Shown: positions 8,450 to 17,695 of the stretch, in pieces | How the letters are laid out: each line of letters opens with the position of its first letter | Position numbering within the stretch: position 1 is the stretch's first letter | Assembly (NCBI GenBank): GCA_938003545.1 | Contig: CALKXY010000033.1 | Span: 62,001 to 126,000, forward strand | Origin: an uncultured Caulobacterales bacterium | GTDB lineage: Bacteria > Pseudomonadota > Alphaproteobacteria > Caulobacterales > Maricaulaceae | DNA length: 64,000 nucleotides | Reading direction: 5' to 3' | Translations under genes and position numbers: made by a program | Notes under the pieces: generated by a model | What the model was told of the DNA's origin: nothing | The model's input: the letters and a program-made list of their open reading frames with translations, nothing else | Databases searched by the model: none

Positions 8450-9312
8450 GCTCGCATAGCTGTCGTTTGCATCTGATGGGGCGCGCGCCGTGCGCGAGGT
8501 TCCGCTAGCATCTGCAAGACGGCTAAATCTTCTGCATGACTATCTACCTGCTTGCAGGCTTGATGTACCTTGCGGCGGAAGGTTTTGGGCATGCGTGTGC
8601 CATAGGTCGCGATGATTTGCTCTGCAGATTGCCGCCGAATGCGCAGCCCAAGGCAGGTCGCGAAACAAAGTGAATTTTGAACGATTCGTTGCGGGACAGA
8701 GCGAAGGTCGCTTTGGGATGTCATGAACTTTGAAACGTCATGCGGGAGGTTGGCAAGGGTGAAGCCTTGACGACAATATGCAGCCGAGACCAGCGTCACC
8801 ATACGTTTCATGAGCGGCGAAAGGCCATGCTCGCTTTGGAAGTCGGCGCACCGAAACTCGGCGAGTTGCAAGACGGCATGCGCCGTAAAATATCCTGGCT
8901 CCACGCAATCGCGGGGGTCGTAATAAATCTCCGCACGGCCTTGCGTAACATATGGGTTGCGACCCGCAGCCAACGCGTCCAACCGCAGGCTGGCGGCGAC
9001 TTGCGTTTGGTCCAAACCGTCTCCTGCTGGTATTAAATCAATCGGCCAATCTTGCATATGGCATTCGGATTTGATCGTGTTGAAGTTATCTTCTGCCCAA
9101 TCAAAAATAGAGCGTGTGTCGAGGTCCTCCCACGCGAGACTTTCAATCCCTGGCGTTTTGTGAAGCGGTGAGGGTACGGGCGGACGCGGTGGCGAGCCAT
9201 AGGTTTGGATCAACCAAGCCATGACTTCGAAGTGTAGTTTCGCATCTTGGTCGCGAATTAGTCGTGTTTTTAACATGGCAAAAACCATCCCCTGATGCTG
9301 CGGCCCAGCCAT
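8446..9312 (-). CDS. Conserved-looking protein of unknown function
   Basis: I do not recognise this 288-residue protein. It is soluble, has no signal peptide, is mainly helical by composition, and contains several Cys (CRADFQ, CRQG, CFATCLGLRIRR, ACKQ) but no paired CxxC metal site. A Pro-rich stretch lies at about 41-51 (PPRPPVPSP). The start ATG at 9312 has no strong ribosome site; Met9 and Met13 are alternatives. It follows the ABC-F gene by 30 bases on the same strand, so it is likely cotranscribed with it, and its stop overlaps that of the convergent I78-like gene. Confidence 0.7.
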   Translation of the reverse strand: MAGPQHQGMVFAMLKTRLIRDQDAKLHFEVMAWLIQTYGSPPRPPVPSPLHKTPGIESLAWEDLDTRSIFDWAEDNFNTIKSECHMQDWPIDLIPAGDGLDQTQVAASLRLDALAAGRNPYVTQGRAEIYYDPRDCVEPGYFTAHAVLQLAEFRCADFQSEHGLSPLMKRMVTLVSAAYCRQGFTLANLPHDVSKFMTSQSDLRSVPQRIVQNSLCFATCLGLRIRRQSAEQIIATYGTRMPKTFRRKVHQACKQVDSHAEDLAVLQMLAEPRARRAPHQMQTTAMRA

Positions 9313-9342
9313 GAATTCCGCAGCGGTTACTTTACACCCCCG

Positions 9343-11262
9343 TCAATCTAACCCCTCACGTTCGCGGGCTTGCTCATATAATTCGAGCGCCGCGAACCAG
9401 TCCAACTCAAGTGATTCGATCAACGCCTCTGTCTTCGCACGGCTTTGTCCCAGGGTGACAGCTTCATCGGGGTTTATGGTAAACAAATCCTCAGTAGCGA
9501 GCCGAGCATCAATCTTTGCCAAAGCGGTCTGCGCTTGCGTGATTTTCTTTTCGAGGGTCTCGGTTTTACGCTTTAATGGCGCGATTTCCTGTATGGCTCG
9601 GGCGCGGTCTTGTCTATTTCGTTTACGCGAGTTTTCTTCCGTAGGTTTTTGTTTTTTATCAGCTTTAGTTTTCTCTAATTGGAGTTTACGGTAATCATCT
9701 AGAGAGCCTTCGTAGGGTTCGACGCGGCCAGAGTCGACCAACCATAAGCGATCTACGACGGCTTCCAGCAGGTTTCTATCATGAGAAATTACGATAACGG
9801 CGCCTTCGTAATCATTGAGGCTACGAATTAATTCGGCACGACTATCAATGTCCAAATGATTGGCTGGCTCGTCCAGCACGAGTAGATGCGGCTTGTGAAA
9901 TCCGATCAGTGAAAACATCAGGCGGGCTTTCTCTCCGCCTGATAAATCTCCAGCGGGTGTCTCCGCATTTTTGAGGCCTAAGCCAAAACTTGCGAGGCGC
10001 GCGCGGCGTTGGGCTTCTGTCGCCTCTGGCATTAATTCGACAATATGGTCATAGGCGCTGGCGCGCGGGTTCAACCCGTCAATTTGGTGTTGCGCGAAAT
10101 ACCCAATCCGCAGTTTTTTGTTTCGCTTTATGAAGCCTGGCTTTGCGGGGTTGAGAAGCAGCGGCGACAGCTCTCCCATGATGGCTTTGGCAAATGTCGA
10201 TTTACCCTGACCATTTTTACCCAAAATCCCAATGCGGTCATCGGGGTCAATGCGTTGATTGACATTGCGCAGAACGATGAGGGGATCCTCTGTTTTATTG
10301 GCATAGCCAAGCGCGACGTCGTCAAATCGAACGATGGGCGGAGAGAGCGCACGTTCAGGCCCCGGCAAGCTGATGGCGGCAATTGGGTCGCTGATGATCG
10401 TCGCAACGGGTTGCATTTTTTCTAGGCGTTTGACGCGGCTTTGTGCTTGTTTCGCTTTGGAGGCTTTGGCTTTGAAGCGGTTGACGAAGGCTTCCAGCTT
10501 GCGGCGCTCGTCCTCTTGTTTGCCCATAAGGGCCATGTCCATACGATTACGTTCGGCCAGTTGGCGTTCGAACGTGTCATAATTTCCCGTATATCCAACT
10601 AGCTTTCCGCCGCGCAAATGCGCGATATGGGTGACGGCCGTGTTTAGGAAATCGCGGTCATGGGAAATAACAAAGACTGTGCCAGAATATTTGCGGATAT
10701 GCGCTTCCAACCAAACCGCGCCTTCCACGTCCAAATAGTTTGTTGGCTCATCAAGAAGTAAGATGTCGGGTTTCGCGAATAGCATCGCGGCGAGGGCGAC
10801 CCGCATTCGCCATCCGCCCGAAAAATCAGAACAGGGTTTGAGCTGATCTTGTGCTGTAAATCCCAAACCCGACAAAATAGATGCGCCGCGGGCTTCTGCG
10901 GAATAGGCGTCAATATCGGACAAACGAGTATGAATTGCGGCAATCCGCATGGGATCTGTAGCTGTGTCAGCTTCAGCCAGAAGGGATTTCCGTTCCGTGT
11001 CTGCGTCCAAAACGGTTTGAATCAGGCTTTGTGGTCCGCTGGGAACTTCTTGGTCGACCACGCCCAGTTTCATGTTCTTGCGTAAATTGATCTCGCCGTC
11101 ATCAGGGCTGATTTCGCCTTTAATCAGACGAAAGAGTGTGGATTTTCCAGTACCATTTCGTCCCACAAGGCCAACTTTATGGCCTTCATTGATGGCTAAT
11201 GTGGCCTGCTCGAACAGGGGGCGGCCTTCGATACGATATGTCAGATCATTAATATGTAACAC
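9343..11262 (-). CDS. ABC-F family ATPase, YheS-like
   Basis: Ribosome-associated ABC-F protein with two nucleotide-binding domains and no membrane segment; family members rescue or tune translating ribosomes at the E site. Domain 1: GRNGTGKST near 35-43, FSGGWRMR signature, LLLDEPTNYLD. Domain 2: GKNGQGKST near 348, LSGGEKAR signature and LVLDEPANHLD. Between them lies the basic linker with KAKASKAKQAQSRVKRLEKM, and after domain 2 a Lys-rich coiled coil to the end. The 639-residue length, FSGGWRMR and the linker resemble YheS more than EttA or Uup. Confidence 0.92.
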   Translation of the reverse strand: MLHINDLTYRIEGRPLFEQATLAINEGHKVGLVGRNGTGKSTLFRLIKGEISPDDGEINLRKNMKLGVVDQEVPSGPQSLIQTVLDADTERKSLLAEADTATDPMRIAAIHTRLSDIDAYSAEARGASILSGLGFTAQDQLKPCSDFSGGWRMRVALAAMLFAKPDILLLDEPTNYLDVEGAVWLEAHIRKYSGTVFVISHDRDFLNTAVTHIAHLRGGKLVGYTGNYDTFERQLAERNRMDMALMGKQEDERRKLEAFVNRFKAKASKAKQAQSRVKRLEKMQPVATIISDPIAAISLPGPERALSPPIVRFDDVALGYANKTEDPLIVLRNVNQRIDPDDRIGILGKNGQGKSTFAKAIMGELSPLLLNPAKPGFIKRNKKLRIGYFAQHQIDGLNPRASAYDHIVELMPEATEAQRRARLASFGLGLKNAETPAGDLSGGEKARLMFSLIGFHKPHLLVLDEPANHLDIDSRAELIRSLNDYEGAVIVISHDRNLLEAVVDRLWLVDSGRVEPYEGSLDDYRKLQLEKTKADKKQKPTEENSRKRNRQDRARAIQEIAPLKRKTETLEKKITQAQTALAKIDARLATEDLFTINPDEAVTLGQSRAKTEALIESLELDWFAALELYEQAREREGLD

Positions 11263-11348
11263 GACAGTGCAGCTAACACGGCTTTACACCGATGCAACCC
11301 CGCATTAAGGGCGCGCGAAACTGAAATTTAGCCTTCATGGAGTTACCA

Positions 11349-11771
11349 ATGGCCGTTCAACGTACTTTTTCCATCATCAAACCTGACGCGACGAAGCGTA
11401 ACATCACAGGTAAAGTTAATGCCAAGATCGAAGAAGCCGGTCTGCGCATCATCGCGCAAAAGCGTTTGCAGCTGACTGAAGCGCAAGCTGGCGGGTTCTA
11501 CGCTGTGCATAAAGAGCGTCCATTCTACGCTGACCTCGTGAAATTCATGATGTCTGGTCCGGTCGTTGTTCAGGTGCTCGAAGGCGAAAATGCTATCGCT
11601 GAATACCGCAAAGTCATGGGCGCGACGAACCCAAGTGAAGCTGATGCAGGCACAATCCGCGCTGAATTCGCAGAATCAATCGATGCGAACACCGTTCATG
11701 GATCTGATGCGCCAGAAACAGCTGCAGAAGAAATCGTCTTCTTCTTCTCTGAAGACGAAATTGTTGGCTAA
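11349..11771 (+). CDS. ndk: Nucleoside diphosphate kinase
   Basis: Transfers the gamma phosphate between nucleoside triphosphates and diphosphates through a phosphohistidine. The 140-residue protein starts [17 protein letters not shown] and has the active-site motif [12 protein letters not shown] with the catalytic His near 117. ATG 11349 is chosen over an in-frame ATG at 11337 because GGAG lies six bases upstream and the length then matches the family. Divergent from the ABC-F gene; ended by a strong terminator. Confidence 0.97.
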   Translation: MAVQRTFSIIKPDATKRNITGKVNAKIEEAGLRIIAQKRLQLTEAQAGGFYAVHKERPFYADLVKFMMSGPVVVQVLEGENAIAEYRKVMGATNPSEADAGTIRAEFAESIDANTVHGSDAPETAAEEIVFFFSEDEIVG

Positions 11772-11797
11772 GCTGTTTCAGCTTAATTTTGAACATA

Positions 11798-11826
11798 AAA
11801 AAGGCCGGGGTGACCCGGCCTTTTTC
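11798..11826. terminator. Bidirectional terminator between ndk and the TadG-like gene
   Basis: A perfect stem AAGGCCGGG / CCCGGCCTT with loop GTGA, flanked by an A run on the left and a T run on the right. It can end ndk on the plus strand and the TadG-like gene on the minus strand. Confidence 0.92.
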
Positions 11827-11849
11827 TATGCGTGAATGTAAATCGTATT

Positions 11850-13232
11850 TTACGACTTAATGCGGATTAGCTCTTTAACGATCGCGTTTTGAATTTGGTC
11901 AAATGCGCCTTCGAGTTCCGTGCCGCTTCCAGCTTCAATGAAGTTTTCAGGCTTTGATGCACAAGACGAGAGAAGTGCATAGGCCGTAGCCTGCGTTCTT
12001 TCGCTAACTGGCTGCGGTTCATCCGGGTTTAGCGGATCATAATAGTGACCGACTTCGAGGCCATAACCGATTGTGAAGATTTCTGTGCCTTCAGCCTGCA
12101 TGGCGCGGCAGCTTTCGACAGTTACACGATCAGAGTTGAGTTCCAGATTGCCTTCCAAGAAATCAGAGTCGAAGGGCCTGTTTCTGGAGACCCACCATTG
12201 TGCTGGTCGTCCGAAGAGGGGTTTGAAAGCATAAAAACGGTTTGTTGTATCGTTTGCGACAAATTCCAAGTCACCACTCGTATTCTGTCCATCCGTCATA
12301 AAGACAACGAATTTAAGCGGTTGGCGATATTCTTCACTGACGCGATTGGCCTCTTTGCGATGTTCTTCATCTTCTTGTCCTAACCAGACTCTAGCCTTGG
12401 CCATAGGCGGGTTAGAGTTTGTTGAGCCTTGCGCTTGCATCGGATTGATGAAGGCGTCACCGATCCCTAGGAAGCCCCATTTCATTTTGCGGCTGCCTTC
12501 CGTCGCGGCTTGAGCCGATGTCAGAGCGACGATTTCAGAGTTATAAGGCAAGATACCTGTCCGAAGAACAACTTGTCCTTCACTCGTGGTTTGGTTGCCA
12601 ATGCGGCTTTGTAATTCTGACCTGAAGGTTCTGATCGATGTTTTAAGCACATCAATTCGAGCCCGCGGCGATGATGGACGTTGCCCTGAAGGGCTAATTC
12701 TTTGGTCATCCCAACGCATGGAACCAGAGTTATCTAAGACCATAACGATTGAAGCGGGATGCGTTTCGTCCACTTGCAGATAAGACACAACGGATTCAGC
12801 TGTGAAGTCGAGCGATTGCTTGCCGAAAATCTGCATGAAGGTTGGAACAGTTTTACCCGTAACCGTAACACGCGCTTCTTTGGCATTATCATCATATACG
12901 ACATTAACGCCAACATTTTGCGCGCCGCCGTCGACCCAGCCTTTATATTCATACCCCATTTCGTCAGCTGTATATTGACCCGGGGCGTAACCATCATCAC
13001 CTTCTGCGGGTGGACGATCGTAGTTTTTCATGAAGATCGCGGCGCTCAGTGCGGTTTGATCCGCGATGGACTGACTTCGGGCTTCAGCGTTACTCAGTGT
13101 TGAAAAGTCCATTGCCGCGCCCATACTGCCAATGATGGCTACGGTACTCACGGCGAATGTTAGCGCAATATTGCCGCCTTCATCATCACGGTAACGCTTA
13201 AGGAGCGATAATCCTCTATTAAAATTCAACAT
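11850..13232 (-). CDS. TadG-like protein with von Willebrand factor A domain
   Basis: A 460-residue envelope protein. The N-terminus has DDEGGNIALTFAVST leading into one membrane helix (about 21-42), the pattern of TadE/TadG pseudopilin-like proteins processed or anchored at the inner membrane. After a domain ending near 155 comes a vWA domain with the metal-binding DNSGSM at about 167-172, and later FMTDGQNTSG. TadG proteins take part in Flp pilus assembly; here no other tad/cpa gene is nearby, so it may serve a pilus encoded elsewhere or act alone. It is monocistronic, with the ndk terminator at its end. Confidence 0.85.
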   Translation of the reverse strand: MLNFNRGLSLLKRYRDDEGGNIALTFAVSTVAIIGSMGAAMDFSTLSNAEARSQSIADQTALSAAIFMKNYDRPPAEGDDGYAPGQYTADEMGYEYKGWVDGGAQNVGVNVVYDDNAKEARVTVTGKTVPTFMQIFGKQSLDFTAESVVSYLQVDETHPASIVMVLDNSGSMRWDDQRISPSGQRPSSPRARIDVLKTSIRTFRSELQSRIGNQTTSEGQVVLRTGILPYNSEIVALTSAQAATEGSRKMKWGFLGIGDAFINPMQAQGSTNSNPPMAKARVWLGQEDEEHRKEANRVSEEYRQPLKFVVFMTDGQNTSGDLEFVANDTTNRFYAFKPLFGRPAQWWVSRNRPFDSDFLEGNLELNSDRVTVESCRAMQAEGTEIFTIGYGLEVGHYYDPLNPDEPQPVSERTQATAYALLSSCASKPENFIEAGSGTELEGAFDQIQNAIVKELIRIKS

Positions 13233-13358
13233 AACCTTAGTATCCCACTTGGTCCCACAGTCATCCCTAGCAGGGAGAACCTTTGGGACTTCAGTAGAGA
13301 AGAAGGTTTAGTCAGAGTTTACGTAAAAGGGTTACCAGAGTCTTAATCACAAACAGGG

Positions 13359-13967
13359 TTAATGAGACGTTAGGGCCTGCCGTAATGCGTTGGGATATAG
13401 GCCGTGTTCCAAGGTTTGAACGCGGCGCGCTAAACTCTCTGGTGTATCATTTGGACTTATGTTGAGGGTCGATTGTGCAATAACTTCGCCTTCATCTACG
13501 CCTTCAGTGACCCAATGAACTGTACAGCCATGTTCAATGTCACCAGCTTCTATCGCCCGTTTATGTGTGTGCAGTCCTTTATATTTCGGTAACAGAGATG
13601 GGTGGATATTGATGAGTTTTCGGGTCCAGCCTCTTACGAAGTCTGATCCCAATACGCGCATGAAACCCGCGCAAACGACAAATTCGATCTCGTGAATACG
13701 AAGCGCGGCGTCTAAGATGGCTTCAAAATCTGCGCGCGTCTCATAGTCTTTGTGATCAATCGCAATAGCTGTCACGCCGAGGGCTTCCGCTTTATCCAAA
13801 CCTTTTGCTCTTGGGCGGTTAGAGATAACGAGCTGAACATCCGCCGGATAGTCCCGATCCTGTGCCGCCTCAATCAAGGCAACCATGTTGGAACCTGTTC
13901 CGGAGATCAGGATCGCAGTCCTCACACGTTTCGCCGCTGGAGGCGTTGTTTTAGGCACAAGTCGCAA
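13359..13967 (-). CDS. purN: Phosphoribosylglycinamide formyltransferase
   Basis: Third step of purine synthesis: formylates GAR using 10-formyl-THF. Seen: [16 protein letters not shown] near residues 18-33, the catalytic Asn-His-Asp set in the [17 protein letters not shown] region and in [17 protein letters not shown]. The assigned start at 13967 is a TTG; an in-frame GTG at 13958 is equally possible, and neither has a clear ribosome site, so expression probably relies on coupling with purM, whose end it overlaps by 17 bases. Confidence 0.95.
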   Translation of the reverse strand: MRLVPKTTPPAAKRVRTAILISGTGSNMVALIEAAQDRDYPADVQLVISNRPRAKGLDKAEALGVTAIAIDHKDYETRADFEAILDAALRIHEIEFVVCAGFMRVLGSDFVRGWTRKLINIHPSLLPKYKGLHTHKRAIEAGDIEHGCTVHWVTEGVDEGEVIAQSTLNISPNDTPESLARRVQTLEHGLYPNALRQALTSH

Positions 13968-14982
13968 CGCGTTTAAGCTGTCCTATGACATGGGCATGTT
14001 CGCCAGCCGCTTCCAATCGGGCCAATACATCCGGCATGGCTGCGGGTTTCACACATAAGACCATGCCGATACCGCAGTTAAAGGCGCGGCGCATTTCATC
14101 TTCCGCGACTCCGCCTGTTTCCTGCAGCCATTTAAAGACAGCCGGGCGTTCCCAGGCCTCAAAATCAAATTCAGGGACGAGGCCATCTGGCAACATGCGC
14201 GGTGTATTATCTGTCAGCCCGCCGCCTGTGATATGCGCCAAGCCCGAAATTGACCCGTCACGTAGAAGTGGGAGTAGAGATTTGATGTAAAGTCGTGTTG
14301 GGGTCAGCAAGGCTTCCGCCAATGGCATATCAGCGAATGGTGCAGGTGCATCCCAATCCAGCCCTGATCGCGCGACGATTTTGCGAATCAGTGAATATCC
14401 ATTTGAGTGTGGGCCAGAGCTTTCCAAGCCGATCAACATATCGCCTGCGTCCATGTCGTCATGGCGCGGCAGCATTGCATCGCGCTCTACGGCGCCGACA
14501 ACGAAGCCCGCGAGGTCAAAATCATCACCTTCATACATGCCGGGCATTTCAGCGGTTTCGCCCCCGACCAATGCGCATCCCGCTTGGCGGCACCCTTCGG
14601 CGATGCCTGACACGACAGCTGCAGCATTATCGGATGTTAATTTTCCAGTGGCGTAATAATCGAGAAAGAACAGCGGTTCTGCGCCGTTAGCCAGCACATC
14701 GTTAGCGCACATCGCAACGAGGTCGATCCCAACCGTGTCCAAACGGCCCGTATCAATGGCAATTCGCAGTTTTGTGCCCACGCCATCCGTACCTGAAATC
14801 AGGATAGGGTCGGAGTAGCCTGCCGCTTTTAAATCAAATGCGCCGCCAAAGCCGCCAATCGTTCCATCTGCGCCAGATCGGCGGGTGGATTTCACCATGG
14901 GTTTTATGCGATCGACGAGCGCGTCTCCCGCATCGATTGAAACGCCTGCATCGGCGTAGGAAAGACCTTTTTCGTTGGTCAT
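13951..14982 (-). CDS. purM: Phosphoribosylformylglycinamidine cyclo-ligase
   Basis: AIR synthetase, the fifth step of purine synthesis, closing the imidazole ring with ATP. The 343-residue protein has [17 protein letters not shown] at the start, [48 protein letters not shown], and [14 protein letters not shown], all diagnostic. First gene of the purM-purN operon and divergent from the DUF2066-hdaA pair, an arrangement common in alphaproteobacteria. Confidence 0.97.
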   Translation of the reverse strand: MTNEKGLSYADAGVSIDAGDALVDRIKPMVKSTRRSGADGTIGGFGGAFDLKAAGYSDPILISGTDGVGTKLRIAIDTGRLDTVGIDLVAMCANDVLANGAEPLFFLDYYATGKLTSDNAAAVVSGIAEGCRQAGCALVGGETAEMPGMYEGDDFDLAGFVVGAVERDAMLPRHDDMDAGDMLIGLESSGPHSNGYSLIRKIVARSGLDWDAPAPFADMPLAEALLTPTRLYIKSLLPLLRDGSISGLAHITGGGLTDNTPRMLPDGLVPEFDFEAWERPAVFKWLQETGGVAEDEMRRAFNCGIGMVLCVKPAAMPDVLARLEAAGEHAHVIGQLKRVATCA

Positions 14983-15116
14983 GTGAATAGCCCTGTTAAG
15001 GAAATCTGGAAAACTCTCGCGCTTGGACCATTTTGACCGCGTGGACGCAAGATGGTGCTGTCAGAAAGCTGTGTGAAGGCTTGGTGTTATGGGGTGTCTG
15101 CGCTATCTATTTACAC

Positions 15117-16121
15117 ATGACACGTATTTTTGCTTTCGTTTTTACCTTTATGTTACTGGTTGCGCCGCGCGCATTCGCGTCTGACCCCTTTACAGTGGGC
15201 GGTATTAATGTGGACGCCACGGCGGCAACCGCGATTGAGGCGCAGACAAAAGCGATTCAAAACGGACAGCTTCGCGCCGCGACGGTCTTGATCAATCGCA
15301 TGACATTGGAAAGCGAACGAGCTGCAAACCCTCTTCCTGATCTGACCGCCGAAATGGTTGGCCGTATGATCCGTGCGCTGGAAGTTGGCCAAGAGCGCCG
15401 CTCTGCCAATCGGTATCTGGGCGAAATTACCGTCGCCTTTAACCCGTCCCAAGTGCAACAATTTCTACGTGATAATGAACTGACCCTTATTAACTCCCAA
15501 GCCCGTGAGCGGCTTGTTCTCGTCCGTGAAGGTGGCCTTCGCGGTAGTGGCCCATTGCAAGCCGCTTTTTCCGATCCACGCTTATCCTACGCGCTGACGC
15601 CTCTACAGGCTGGGTCGGCGGAAGATGCTAGCGTGCTTTCGGGTGTACCGTCTGACGCGGAGTTGAAATCTATCGCGTCGAAATATGGCCTCAACCAAAT
15701 TTTGCTCGTTGAGGCACGGGATGGATCATTGTCAGGGACGATTACAGATATTTCTTTGGATACGGGCAACCGTCAAACCTATTCTGTTTCAAATGCCGCC
15801 AGCGCCGCCGACTTTGCGGATCGTCTGGTCGCGCAATTGGAATCGGATTGGAAGCAGGCCTCCAGCATTGGAACGGGCGAAATGATCACAACCCCTGTGT
15901 CTGTTCTCTATCAGTCACATATGGATTGGATCACGTTGCAAGACGCCATCAATACGTCAGCGCAGATCAAAGGCGCACGTTTGGACGCTTTGTCAAAAGA
16001 CGGCGCGCTGATGACGATTTCTTACGGCGGCGATATTGATCGTTTGGCGACAGAGCTTCGGTTCAAAGGCGTGAAGGTTGAGCAGGACCCTAAGCTCGGA
16101 CTTGTCTTCACACGTTCTTAG
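15117..16121 (+). CDS. Secreted DUF2066 domain protein
   Basis: A 334-residue periplasmic protein of unknown function. The frame is open from 15033, but ATG 15117 is preferred because it begins a clean signal peptide, TRIFAFVFTFMLLVAPRAFA, cleaved before SDPF. The mature part is the DUF2066 type, with a repeated alpha/beta arrangement and Asn/Asp-rich strands. Genes of this family regularly sit just before hdaA in alphaproteobacteria, as here (10 bases apart). No catalytic motif is apparent. Confidence 0.8.
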   Translation: MTRIFAFVFTFMLLVAPRAFASDPFTVGGINVDATAATAIEAQTKAIQNGQLRAATVLINRMTLESERAANPLPDLTAEMVGRMIRALEVGQERRSANRYLGEITVAFNPSQVQQFLRDNELTLINSQARERLVLVREGGLRGSGPLQAAFSDPRLSYALTPLQAGSAEDASVLSGVPSDAELKSIASKYGLNQILLVEARDGSLSGTITDISLDTGNRQTYSVSNAASAADFADRLVAQLESDWKQASSIGTGEMITTPVSVLYQSHMDWITLQDAINTSAQIKGARLDALSKDGALMTISYGGDIDRLATELRFKGVKVEQDPKLGLVFTRS

Positions 16122-16131
16122 GCCGTCTATA

Positions 16132-16746
16132 ATGTCTCAGATCCCTTTTAATCTGCGGCCTAAAGCTCAGCCGAGCTTTTCCAACTTTCATATCGCGCCT
16201 GGAAACCAAGCCGCAGTAAGCATGTTACGCGCACGGGAGCGTTGGACGAGCCCTGTTCTGTTGCTGCTCGGCCCAAGTGGGTCGGGAAAGACGCATTTGG
16301 GGCAGGCTTGGCAAGCGCGCTATTCTGGCGAATTTATTGACGATGCCCAATTGATGGAGGAGGCGGCATTATTTGACGCAATCAACCGGGCCTTAGCGGG
16401 ACAGATTGCGGGACTTCTTCTCTCCAGTCACATACCGCCGACAGAATGGGGTGTTACCCTGCCGGATCTCAAATCACGGCTGAATGCTGTTCCTGCGATA
16501 ACGCTGACGGAACATGACGAGGCCTCGCTAGACCCCATTTTACGCGAATTATTCGAGCAGGTAGGGCGCACAGTGGGGCAAGACGTCGTCGCCTATGTGT
16601 TGCGCCAGTCGGAACGATCCGTCGATGTATTGCGCGAACTCGTGCATGAACTAGATATCGCGGCAGGGTCTGCCAAAGCGGACCTCACCAAAGCCTTTGT
16701 TGCGAAATATCTTCGTGCACGATCAGAACTCGACTCGCTCGCCTGA
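16132..16746 (+). CDS. hdaA: HdaA, DnaA-related regulator of replication initiation
   Basis: A 204-residue AAA+ protein related to the ATPase part of DnaA. In Caulobacter HdaA, with the beta clamp, stimulates ATP hydrolysis by DnaA and prevents re-initiation. Seen: the N-terminal SQIPFNL (residues 2-8), which fits a clamp-binding motif, Walker A GPSGSGKTHL at 47-56, a Walker B-like FIDDAQLM near 69, and a C-terminal helical lid with VLRELVHELD. The frame is open from 16078, inside the previous gene, but ATG 16132 gives the expected N-terminal clamp motif. Its last 24 bases overlap the convergent SDR gene. It lacks the DNA-binding domain of DnaA. Confidence 0.9.
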   Translation: MSQIPFNLRPKAQPSFSNFHIAPGNQAAVSMLRARERWTSPVLLLLGPSGSGKTHLGQAWQARYSGEFIDDAQLMEEAALFDAINRALAGQIAGLLLSSHIPPTEWGVTLPDLKSRLNAVPAITLTEHDEASLDPILRELFEQVGRTVGQDVVAYVLRQSERSVDVLRELVHELDIAAGSAKADLTKAFVAKYLRARSELDSLA

Positions 16747-17463
16747 CCAGTCGAATAAGTTCCCACTATCGCTAGGTGATAATCCGTCGATGACGCCGAG
16801 TAGCTTTTCTGATGAGAACGCAGTCGTGAATAATTTACCTTCTGGAACGTTGGTTTGAAACGGTTTGGATAAATCTGTGTCGACTGTACCGGGATGTAGG
16901 GCGACGATGATTTGATCTGAAAACCTGCGGCCAATCTCTATCGACAACGTTTTCAGCACCATATTCAACGCGGCTTTTGATGCACGATAGGCGTACCAAC
17001 CGCCCAAGCGATTGTCCGATATACTTCCCACACGTGCGGAGAGGGCCGCGAAGACGGCCTTTGCATCGCGCCGCAGAAGTGGCACGAAATATTTTGCCGT
17101 CATAGCGGGGCCGATGGTGTTGATTTCAAAACTCTTGGCAAATCCTTCGTGGGATAGCGCACGAAGGTTCTTCTCTGGAGAAATGCCGTCGCCTTGTAAC
17201 AAACCAGTTGCGACGAGGATCATGTCGAAAGGTTTGACTTCTTGCAGAGCTTGCGCCGCCGCGATCAAGCTATCCTCATCCGTGAAGTCGAATGTCAGAT
17301 TTGCGACCTTAGGGGAGGGATGGCTGCGCCCACCGCGTGAAAGGGCATGAATGCGTGTGACTTGTGGGCTGTTGACCAATTGTTCAACAAGCGCCGCGCC
17401 AATGCCGCCAGAACTGCCCACAACAACAACGCGCAGGTTTTCACCAAAAGTTTCGAACTTCAT
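16723..17463 (-). CDS. Short-chain dehydrogenase/reductase, cytoplasmic
   Basis: A 246-residue SDR, closest in look to the C-factor/CsgA-like group. Seen: VVVGSSGGIGAAL cofactor loop near 12-24, ALSARVGSISDN with the catalytic Ser, and YRASKAALNMV with the Tyr/Lys pair. It starts at ATG 17463, which overlaps the stop of the DUF2256 gene as ATGA, so the two are translationally coupled. SDR, DUF2256 and photolyase genes recur together in marine alphaproteobacteria as far as I recall, which hints at a light-related role; the substrate is unknown. Confidence 0.85.
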   Translation of the reverse strand: MKFETFGENLRVVVVGSSGGIGAALVEQLVNSPQVTRIHALSRGGRSHPSPKVANLTFDFTDEDSLIAAAQALQEVKPFDMILVATGLLQGDGISPEKNLRALSHEGFAKSFEINTIGPAMTAKYFVPLLRRDAKAVFAALSARVGSISDNRLGGWYAYRASKAALNMVLKTLSIEIGRRFSDQIIVALHPGTVDTDLSKPFQTNVPEGKLFTTAFSSEKLLGVIDGLSPSDSGNLFDWSGERVEF

Positions 17464-17609
17464 GTTGAGTGTCCTTTGCTGGTGCGGCGGCACCGCTCGC
17501 TGCAATATTTAACCTCATCCCAAACTCGTTCCCATTTTTTACGCCAAGCAAACGGCTTGTCGCAGACAGGACATATTTTGGTCGGGAGGTTCGGTTTCTT
17601 ATGGGCCAT
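17460..17609 (-). CDS. DUF2256 small Cys-rich protein
   Basis: A 49-residue protein. It begins MAHKKPNLPTKICPVCDKPF and continues with AWRKKWERVWDEVKYCSERC, ending in a basic RRTSKGHST. The two Cys pairs (CPVC at 13-16 and CSERC at 36-40) suggest one zinc site, and the whole matches DUF2256, which is usually found beside cryptochrome/photolyase genes. The stop overlaps the SDR start. The divergent photolyase begins 87 bases away. Function unknown. Confidence 0.85.
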   Translation of the reverse strand: MAHKKPNLPTKICPVCDKPFAWRKKWERVWDEVKYCSERCRRTSKGHST

Positions 17610-17695
17610 GAAGATAATACGCATGGGCGCGGCACATGGCGTCGTTTTCGGATCATATATTTAGAACCGAGCCGTGTGCGGTGCGTATGTAGAAT

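Noticed and set aside
17669-17690. Sequence GAGCCGTGTGCGG resembling group II intron domain V
   Set aside because: The following bases do not pair back as a domain V hairpin must, and it lies at the start of the photolyase gene far from any intron part.
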